Of a DNA stretch of 64,000 nt, positions 55,730 to 64,000 are shown piece by piece (the first letter of the stretch is position 1; each line of letters starts with the position of its first letter). Location of the stretch: positions 7,408,611 to 7,472,610 of the forward strand of contig NC_034011.1 in assembly GCF_000346465.2 (NCBI RefSeq). Direction: 5' to 3'. Origin of the DNA: Prunus persica. Lineage: Eukaryota > Streptophyta > Magnoliopsida > Rosales > Rosaceae. Below the pieces are notes generated by a model that saw only the letters and a list, made by a program, of their open reading frames with translations, was not told the DNA's origin and ran no database searches. Both the position numbers and the translations under genes were made by a program.

Positions 55730-56972
55730 GGGTCGTTTGGTATGGCGGACTGTCATGGACTGGACTAAATCCTGAGACTGTCTTGGATTAGCTTGGATTG
55801 GCCTAAGCTGGATTAAGTACTAGCCTGCGTTTGGTGATGCGTCGGACTAAGAAGCTGGATTGTAAAAATAGTGAAAACCTATGTTTGGTACTGTGTTGGA
55901 CTAAAAAAATTATTTAAATATTTAAAATTAATTTGGGATTTTGACCTAAAACTAAATAAATACTACAAAGAAACCAATGAGATATGTATAATTTATTATA
56001 TAAAAAAAATTTTAAAATATTTTTTAATAACAAACTATCTTTATCTTTTATCTTTTATCTTTTTTCTATTTTTTCTTTCTTTCTTCCTTTTCTCTCCTTC
56101 TCTTTTCTTCTTCCTTCCCAGCCCTGTTTCTTTTTTCTCTTTTCTTTCTCCCTCCCGATCTCTCTCCAGTCCTCTCTCTTTTTTTCTCCAATATTGACAC
56201 AACATTGGTGTCCCTTTTTTTTTTTTTTTTAATATTCCCCTCCCAAACCTTTCTCTGCTTCCCTCTCATTTTCTCTCTATTCTTCCCCCTTCTTCCCCCC
56301 GCCCCCCCTTCCTTTTTTTGTTGTTGTTGTTACAGAGGGGGTAAACGCCCCAAAACAAAAACTATTAAATATGACAAGGGGAGGTCTAGCAGGACCTTGA
56401 GCATCAACATCTAAAATGGCTCTAAGGAAGGCAGGAGTTTCTTCAAAAACATCGAGGCCATGATTAAACTTGTGATTGGCAGCCAAGGTCTCTTGTTCCC
56501 TTTGAAGTCACAGATCCTCATCTTCTTCGAAGTCACAAATCTCCATTTGGTTTCACTGAGCCACGGTCAATGGTTGGTAATTTTTCGAAAGGTTCAATTG
56601 GGTTGTGGTTCCACTGGGTTTGATTTGATGGTGGTTGATTCAAGTGGTTGAGTTTGAATTGGTGGTGGTTGGTTGGTGTGACTGGGTTTATGGTGGTGAT
56701 AATTCTAGTTGAAGAAGACGAAGAAATTGATTCTTGAAGCTTGGATATGGATTTGGTCTTGCGATTGGATTAGTCGGACTTGCGCGTCAAAATAGCACGC
56801 TCGCTATTTTGCGAACTACATTTCAGCCTCTCTGTATAAGGAGAGCGAGTGAGGAGGTTTTTTAACTGTTGGACTCCACAATCCCATTTAACTTAGTCCC
56901 CCATTTTACCAAACATGGGTTTCAAGGTTTATTTAGCATAGTCCAGTCTAGTGAGGCATACCAAACACACCC
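55730..56972. mobile_element. MITE-like element with GGGTxGTTTGGTATG ends
   Basis: The left end GGGTCGTTTGGTATGGCGGA and right end (complement) GGGTGTGTTTGGTATGCCTC are inverted repeats. Further inward, TGGACTGGACTA pairs with TAGTCCAGTCTA. AAAG lies on both sides (55726-55729 and 56973-56976). The interior has a long CT-rich tract. No transposase. The superfamily is uncertain. Confidence 0.65.
56040..56330. repeat. CT-rich low-complexity tract
   Basis: Pyrimidine-rich stretch (TTTTCT, CTTCC and CCCCC units). Frames across it are artefacts. Confidence 0.8.
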
Positions 56973-57012
56973 AAAGTTGATTGGACAAGTCAATTCTGAT
57001 GACGTAGACATG

Positions 57013-58266
57013 CAGAGGCGGCCTTGGGCCAGGGCTACAGCCCGGGGCTCACAGCTGAAGGGGGCCCAATATTTTTTTTTTTAAAGCCTATGTATATATG
57101 TGTATTAAAAAAAATTAATTAAACAGAAGATAGTTGCTGCCTGTGCGTGTATACCAAAAAGGAAGCCAATCAATCAGTCATTATATTCTCAATCTCAAGA
57201 AGAAACTTAATGAGGAAGAAAAGTCTCTTATTAATTATACAATATAATATAAAACAAATAAACAAAATATGGGAAAATCAAAACCAACTTTCTTAGCCAC
57301 AAAAAGAAGAGGAAAAACATTTTGACCTACTCTGCTTCTTAGAAGTTCAACGCAAGCAATTTTTTTTTTTTTTTTTTTGTGATTCTCGTCTTCTCCAACA
57401 CACATAGAGTTGGATTCCACAAGCTAGACCAGTGCCTTTTTTGAAGGTAATTTTTTTTTTTTAATAGATACATATAAATTCTAGATGTATAAATTTTGTA
57501 AATTGTAATACATATCTTTATTAACTTTTTCATCTTTATTATTTGATTCAACAGAAAACTTGGTTGGGATTCTTGTTCTTTATAATTGGAAGTTTCAAGT
57601 TGAAGAAAATATGCTCAAAATCCAGGTGGATATGTTTCATAATGTAATGATTGCTTATAGGGTATTATTGACTATACCTGTGACTGTGGCATTTGCTGAA
57701 AGAAGTTTTTCTAAATTAAAATTATTGAAATCTTAGTTGCGGACCAACATGACTCAAGATAGGCTAAATGGATTAGCAATATTATGCATTGAAAATGATA
57801 TGTTAGAAAACATTAAATATGATAGTATAATTGATGATTTTGTATCTAAAAGTGCAACAAGAAGACATTTTAAATGATGTTTTGTGTGGTTGAGATTTCA
57901 TTGCTATTTTTATTTTGTAGGTACATGTGATGATTGTTTGCTTCGATTAATTGTGGAGGATGAAAAGAAAATTGATCAAATCAAGAAATGCTTACAGAGA
58001 TTGGGGAGGAAGTATGTAGACTCAAATATGTAGTTTTTGTTTTTTAATGCAATATTTACAATGCACCCCTTTTTTTCCTTCGTTTGGGATTTTGTCTCAT
58101 TGGATTTTCCCCAAACAAAGTTTTAATGAGGCCCCAAAGGGTTCTTCCTTATCTTTTATAAATTTTTATCATTTTAATTAATTAGTTTTTTTTTTTTTTT
58201 GTTTAATTTGTATAAAGGGGCACACTTGAGAAAATTTGCCCTGGGCCTTAGAAAACCCAGGCTCTG
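57013..58266 (+). mobile_element. hAT transposon, internally deleted
   Basis: It starts CAGAGGCGGCCTTGGGCC and ends (complement) CAGAGCCTGGGTTTTCTAAG, so it has typical hAT CAGAG ends. The 8 bp target duplication TAGACATG is perfect (57005-57012 and 58267-58274). At 1254 bp it retains only the C-terminal part of a transposase gene. Confidence 0.88.
57600..57877 (+). pseudogene. hAT transposase C-terminal (dimerisation) fragment
   Basis: The frame reads PVTVAFAERSFSKLKLLKS, a stop (TAG), then LRTNMTQDRLNGLAILCIE and a final DDFVSKSATRRHFK before TGA at 57875-57877. This is the conserved hAT dimerisation region of the TTF/zinc-finger MYM-like group. The catalytic core upstream is missing and there is an internal stop, so it is inactive. 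Confidence 0.8.
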
Positions 58267-58377
58267 TAGACATGCCTTCTATATTCTACTGGTAGCGTCA
58301 TATTTTAGTCATATTTCAGTTTGTGTAGCATGCAAGTAAAAGTTGTTTTGCAGGTATGGACGAATTTGCGCATGCCT

Positions 58378-58739
58378 AAGGGAAAGCAGTTTCTCATTCC
58401 TATCTGCGGTTATCCTAAGCCTAATTAAAAAAGCCACAGAAAGTGTAGGATTGAGGTTGATGAAAATCCAGGCTTAGTATCAAAAACAGATAATGAGAAA
58501 AAGAATAAGAAGAAGTCATTGAATAAGGTATATATCCATGTAGGCTCCTAGCTTGCACTGTGCTCCAAAGTCTTGTGGACATAACCGGTAAAAGAGTTGT
58601 GGGGAGAAGAAATCAATGGGGGCTTGTACATCACACTGTTAATCTTTTTGCCGAATGGGTGCTGAACCAGTTTATTTTTTTCTTCTTCAATTTTCTTTTT
58701 TGTTGCGTAGATGAGATGGTTGAAAAGTCTAACAACAGC
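58378..58739. other. Duplicated block, resumption after the composite insertion
   Basis: 58378-58560 matches 11771-11975 of block A. From about 58700 it matches ~18768. The intervening ~140 bp has no counterpart in A, where the LTR/Cassandra nest lies. Confidence 0.5.
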
Positions 58740-60321
58740 TGATATTGTGAATTTTAGACAACCTACAAAATGGTAATTATAAAGATTAGTCTAAACACAA
58801 ATTATACTCGTAAGTGCACAAGGTCAATCGTAATTTAGTATGGTAAATACGAGGTCATTCTCACGAGGATTGAGTTCAACTTCCAATTAGTCTAACCTAA
58901 TTTACTTCACAAAATACTTTAACTATTCTAATTATATAAACAAGAAATTAAACACGTAAACACAAAAGGGTTTTTTGAATGAGTGATTTAATTAACAACG
59001 AAATCAAAAGAAAAAACAAGTAGAAAGCCATGAAACACAAAGATGAGAAATTCAAATTGATAAAAGCACTAGGACATTGAATTCACCACTAGTAATCCGA
59101 TCTAGCCTCTTATTCACCTACCTGTTAACTAACCATTTGATGTCGCCGCTTAGTTTTCCTTTTTCATGAATTACCTATGGTATTTAGGCTAACTCGTATA
59201 TTCTTAAATGCAATTCGCCTATGGTATTTAGGTCAAATATCAACACGTAGAAACTCATTAAGATCAGTGAAAACCTCCAACAAGCATGTAAAAATCCTAG
59301 AATTATGATATTTACCCTAGACGAATTATAGATCTTAATCACAAGAAGCAAGCCTCAAATTAAGTATGGTATTTACTCTAATTTGCATCCAATTAACTCA
59401 ATTAAAAGTCTAGATGGTGATCAAGCATCAAGATAATCAACCAAGTTATTAAGCACAGTGATTAAGAATCCAACATCAAACGGCAATCAATAGATAGGTA
59501 AAATAAGAAAACTAGATTATCATACTAGGGCTACATCATGCCCTATCAAAAGAAAATTAGTTACACATAATCATAGAATTCGGCATAAGCAAAAACATAA
59601 TAAAATAATAATAAAAACTTAGCCAATTGCGGTACTCTCCCGGCGTCTCCAATTTCTCCAAGTCTTTACGTAACCCAAAGGAGTTGTTTCTCATGCTTAA
59701 ACAAAACACCACACGTCTATTCCTAACCTAGCTGGGCTTTTACAGCAGCCCCAAAAATAAAGAAAAACCTAATTAAAACATAAATCCAAAAAGGGTAAGT
59801 AATTGACTCCTCTACCTACTTTGACTGGGATAACACATCAGTTTCTTTGCAAGCACGTTTGAAGTCATTTCTCCTCCAAGAAAATTTCGGAAAAAATATT
59901 TAAATTGTAGATCTTTGTCTTATCTTTCCAACCATATATCGCACGCTGTGAGAAAAAAAACACGAAGACCTTCAAATTTCCTTTTTCACACAGTAACTCA
60001 AATCTAACGGAATTGCACTTATGCTGACTTGAGCTCAAAGAGCACTCTCATTGGTTGCTCCAAAAATTCTAGAAACATTCCAAAATTATCTTCAGGGTCT
60101 TACCTTCAATATCCAACTGGCCTTACACAAAAACTCTACCAAAAGTCATATTTTGTTGGTAATCAATTAGCTGCTCAGTTAAGCTGAAAATGAAGAAAAT
60201 AAAGAAAATAAAGAAAATAAAGAAAATAAAGAAAATAAAGTAATAAGTCCTTTTTAAATCTAATTCTCCTACAAAAACTAAGTATAAATAGTACATAATG
60301 TGTAAATTTATGGGCTTATCA
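58740..60321 (-). mobile_element. LTR (solo) of family L2, private to block B
   Basis: Read on the minus strand it starts TGATAAGCCCATAAATTTAC and ends TAAAATTCACAATATCA. Block A has the uninterrupted site (AACAACAGTTGACACC). CAGCT(GA) stands on both sides, but its overlap with the TGA/TCA ends makes the exact duplication ambiguous. It resembles, in opposite orientation, the LTR at 61996 onward. No coding domains. Confidence 0.75.
60193..60240. repeat. (AAAGAAAAT)n minisatellite
   Basis: Five near-perfect AAAGAAAAT-type 9 bp units in LTR L2. Confidence 0.85.
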
Positions 60322-61995
60322 GCTGACACCAAGGAACGAGTTCTAGTGCTTTGGATGCTATCAAAGTGAAGCTTTCTCTTAGGGCATTAAGGTGTGCAGA
60401 ATTTTGGAAAGAGCAACCGAAGTTGGGATAAGAGCACAAACACAATCTACTGTCTTCAGTCAAGGTTTAAGAATTGAAATTGGAACCTTTGATTCAATCA
60501 AAAGGGGACTTACAATTCATTTGAAGTGTACGATGTACTTATAAAATTGTTACAATTTATTTTTCATCGAGGTCATGTTGTCTATTCTTAGAATTTAATT
60601 TCGAACCTCTGGTTCAATCAAAAGGGATTTACAATTCATTTGAAGTATACCATGTAATGCTTAGAAAAATGTTGTTCATGTCCAAACCAGGAATCAACTT
60701 AGAATGATGAAGTATGAAATCTTCAGCAAGGATTGAATGGTGAGGACCTTTGGTAAGGATGCCTTCAGCAGCTAGATCAACTTGTAGAGGGAAACGAGAC
60801 AAGCATTTATCAAGCTTCAGGCACCGGTGTTGTAAGGGTAAGGGTCCAAAGTCAGCAAGTATGAGGTAAGTGGTAATTTTGGCACAGAAAGGGTCAAAAG
60901 TAGTTACCTTTTTACCTTAGCACTATTCCCCTTTCATAGAAAAAGGGAAGTGGATGTTTGCCCAATTAAGATGTGGGACTTTGGGCAAATCATTGTGGTA
61001 GTGATACGTGTCCCAAGGTCTAGGTTCTGTAGGCTTGCCTTTCAATAGTATGTTGCCCTATTAGAGAAAGATGTATCTTCAGTACCTTCAGTTGTGATGA
61101 CATCATCAATACTCTAAGTTAGAGCATTTCTTGGGTTGTCTCCTTTTGGTAGTTTGTGGGTCTGTCTCTGTACCAGTCCCCCAATACCGAATGTGCTTGG
61201 TTGATTATGGTACAAATAGTAGTCCCTTAAGTTGCAGATTGAGAAGTGGCTTTTGGGTTGGAAACTTGTAAAATGTCATATAATCTTACCGAGTGGTTCG
61301 GCATGCCAGAGGTAGTCCTAAGTCCCCCAAGTTTGCAATCTAGAAGTTACTTTGGCATGGAGGTAACTGGAGGTGAATTAAGACATAGAGTGCTAGTCGC
61401 GCAATAGAGTCTTCTACAAGATTAGCATGCGTCTTCCCGATCACACGTCTTGTAAATCAGTTAGGAGACTACGCGCATCTCGCACAAGAGTGTCCTACAC
61501 GATCGACATGCATCGTGCCGAGAGTGTCTCCTACACAATCAACATACATCTTGCCAATACGTAGGGAGACTAAGCGCAAGTCGTGCTAATGTTGAAAAAG
61601 TTCAAAGGTTGGTAATCAAATGCATGCCACGTGGCGGAAATAGTTTGAATAATCAGATCGTAATGAAGGTCATTAGTGCTGGAAACGAAGCATCATTACA
61701 AGTAGTTGAGTTGCAATGATGTGCATTGGCTCAAGAATTGAGATGTCGGTATATATGCCACAAGGGTATAAAGTCCTTGCCTAGGGTAGAGATAGAACAT
61801 TTAGCATTGGAGAGAAATTTGAGAGGGTTGGTGTACCAAATTTAAGGGTGACAAAGATGAGGGTACCGATTTTGAGTTCCTTATAGAAGATCCTATAGAA
61901 GACAATAGGATAATAGTCTATGATGGAGGAATAAGTCAACAATCGGTAAACTCGGGTGAAGCCAGGCATGAAGCAATGCAAGTTGAGTTTGCCAA
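60322..61995. other. Duplicated block, last shared part of block B
   Basis: Matches 18806-20475 of block A, including the ~66 bp minisatellite (about 61400-61590) and the acidic frame near its end. No firm gene. Similarity stops exactly at GTTGAGTTTGCCAA, where an LTR begins. Confidence 0.55.
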
Positions 61996-63222
61996 TGATA
62001 TGTTCATAATTTCACATGATTTTATATCCTATTTACTTAGTTTTGTGAATTAATTTGGATTAAAGATGCTGATTTTAGTTATTTTCTGGTTTTTCAGTTT
62101 ATAAGTCGTGAAATGTATAAATTCGTCAAATATTCCTCATAATATAGTTTGACATGATTCCAATTAGAAATGGAAGATAGCATCTTGAAGTTTGTCCATG
62201 AATATTTCATAATTTTTTAAGACTGCTAAGGTGCCCATTTTTAATTAGACAACTCAGCCTAAACCAATTCCCGGAGAATACTAAATCAGCAGGGGTAATT
62301 TGGCCATAACTCACTCATACGACATTGGATTGAGGCACACGACATATGGCTGAAAAGAAAACATCCGAAGATTTCCAAAGAGTGGTCATACGTAATTTTC
62401 GGAGGTCATGAAGGTATTCAAATCGCATTCGCTAAGAGGATCACGTGCAGTTTCCTGGAAGTTTTAGAAAATTTAGTTTTGATTACCTTTTCTAGTTAGA
62501 AATAGACTTGGAAATCAAGTCTTCGTGTAAGGCCACTTGTTTAGGCCCATTCTAACTAGGTTTTAGGTTCTTTTTAGAGGGGAGGTTGGGGGGGGGGCTC
62601 AAAGAGGATATATCAGAAATTTCAGAATTCAACCGTGGAGCAAGGAAGAGCGACCTTGCCTCTATACTCTAAGGGTTTTTCTTATCTCTTTCTCCATGTT
62701 TTATTTTTGCTTTGTTACCATGATTATGAGTAACTAATTTTCTTTTACTAAGACACAATGTAACCCTTTTCTAATTATTCAAAGCTTAGTTATGTCATGC
62801 TATTAGACTTTCCATGTTGTTGAAATTTAATCACTGTACTTATTTTCTTAACTAATGATCTTGACGCTTAGCTACCATCTAGATTTTTGGTTAAGTAATT
62901 TAATGCATGTTAGGGTATACGCCATGCCTAATATGAGTTTTGCTTCTTGTGATTAAATTCATAAATGCGCCTAAGGTAAATACCATACTCTTAGGGGTTT
63001 GGGTGATTGTGTGAAGTTCTCATTGAACCTAAGGTCTTTTTATATGTTTATATTTATGCCTCACGCCAAGGATAAATTGTGTGTAAGAAGAAGTGGTTAA
63101 TTGCTGTGAAAAGAGTTAATCATAATTTTGGATAACTAATCATCAACATAACTTGGAAATTTTGATAGCATGCATGCTACGGTTTGAAATTGGTACACAG
63201 GTGACGAGGGGTGAATTTAAAT
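61996..63222 (+). mobile_element. LTR of family L2, plus orientation, interrupting block B
   Basis: It starts TGATATGTTCATAATTTCAC directly after sequence that in block A continues as CTTAGAGG. It aligns with the L2 LTR at 58740-60321 in reverse complement, for example around AGTAACTAATTTTCTTTTAC and GCTTCTTGTGATTAA. The match ends near GGTGAATTTAAATG (about 63222), before the expected LTR end, so it is truncated or interrupted there. Confidence 0.6.
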
Positions 63223-64000
63223 GCTATTCAAGTAGTCATAGTGATCTTCACACACTTTAATCATTGACCAAATATACTTATAACTAGTCAACTGCTAGTC
63301 ATGAGAAACCATAACGAAGAACACACACACAGAGCATAACAATCTATACCTGCAAGCCTAGAAGATTATTAGTAACAACCTAGACACTCAGAAGGACCCG
63401 TCAATCTAGACATCCCTTGTGCTAGCAACAACTATGGTGAAAGTGCGTGAAAATATCATACAACAGATAGTGATGACTAGTCAACTGCAAGAACACAAAC
63501 CCAGAAATGCATGATCATCATGCGATGACCAGTCAACTATCAAGAACATAAACCCATAAAATAACAAAGCTGCAAACCAGAAATTGTTCACCCAGAAACC
63601 CACCATTGGGCAAAACTGGGGGTCATCAACCGACCAAACAATTCACTAAGTAAAGAAGATTCTTACCAAGGAAAACAAGTAAACTCAAGAAATCCTAGAT
63701 CTATTTAGGAAGATAAGCTATACCTCCTTTGTGCAATCTTCTTCTCCAACTTAGCAAAACCAGCAGCTTAGTCCTTCATGGCAATGACAGCTCCTTCTTC
63801 AACTCTTTCATCCCATGGCACCAACTAGCCAGCTTAAACTCATACAGAAACCAAAAATTTGGATTCAAAGGAAAATGATCAATTTCTTCAAGAAACCATA
63901 CTCTTGACTTGAATCTGACCTAGATATATATGAGAGAGTGTTTGATATAGCAAGATGAGGTTTTCATATTTCAGATGCAGTTTTCAAAAAATCAATTTGG
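63223..64000. other. Unclassified sequence to the right edge
   Basis: No gene recognised. The phrases GACTAGTCAACTGCAAGAAC and GACCAGTCAACTATCAAGAA recur, suggesting a repetitive element. The right edge cuts it. Confidence 0.35.

Noticed and set aside
55871..56414. Hydrophobic Phe/Leu/Ser-rich frames that look like membrane proteins
   Set aside because: They are translations of a CT-rich tract inside a MITE.
58740..60321. Claiming a definite 5 bp or 7 bp target duplication (CAGCT or CAGCTGA)
   Set aside because: The candidate duplication overlaps the TGA/TCA ends of the LTR, so the borders cannot be fixed from this sequence alone.

Overview
The window looks like nuclear DNA of a woody eudicot, probably Rosaceae (apple, pear or Prunus relatives). 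The reasons are GT-AG introns in a cinnamoyl-CoA reductase (CCR) gene, a Cassandra TRIM carrying 5S-rRNA-like sequence, many plant-type LTRs and MITEs, and AT-rich introns. I saw no prokaryotic features, no CRISPR array and no rRNA gene. The species is inference.

The main structure is a tandem segmental duplication. Block A (about 1557-20476) and block B (about 30234-61995) carry the same landmarks in the same order. These are CCR exons 4-5, a decayed copia relic on the minus strand, a GRF-type zinc-finger relic, an array of small hairpins, degenerate ~190 bp repeats, a single WD40 (UTP4-like) exon, an F-box pseudogene, a LINE reverse-transcriptase fragment and a block with a ~66 bp minisatellite. 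Most length differences between the blocks are explained by transposon insertions private to one copy. Several have the expected target-site duplication, and the other copy preserves the empty site.

Between the blocks (20477-30233) lie intergenic DNA, a plausible promoter (TATA box plus a MYB-type AC element) and exons 1-3 of the one complete gene. That gene is CCR-B, with five exons between 24203 and 31236 and a predicted 338-residue enzyme of monolignol (lignin) biosynthesis. All splice sites and reading frames are intact despite a 2.9 kb intron 2 holding a retroposon and a 2.4 kb intron 3 holding LINE and copia fragments. CCR-A (exons 4-5 at 1586-2555) is cut by the window edge. Its earlier exons may lie upstream, beyond a LINE relic at 1-1318, or may be lost.

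Insertions private to A are a ~350 bp element (4861-5214), a hAT-like element (9917-10805), and a nest at 12654-18654 made of an LTR, a Cassandra TRIM and a solo LTR inside Cassandra. A-only sequence at 6546-8352 holds a foldback MITE with a hAT MITE inside it. Insertions private to B are a solo LTR (32100-33321), a 4.1 kb CACTA element (33798-37887), a defective copia element (38121-44437) with a MITE inside its pol frame, a Mutator-like MITE (45754-46440), a 1 kb insertion splitting the F-box relic (48037-49033), a 5.9 kb composite with two small unknown ORFs, a MITE and a hAT element (52442-58377), an LTR (58740-60321), and an LTR running from 61996 towards the right edge.

Apart from CCR-B, and possibly CCR-A and two short unknown ORFs, the coding sequence here is relic or transposon-derived. 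All similarity statements come from reading by eye. No alignment or database search was run.
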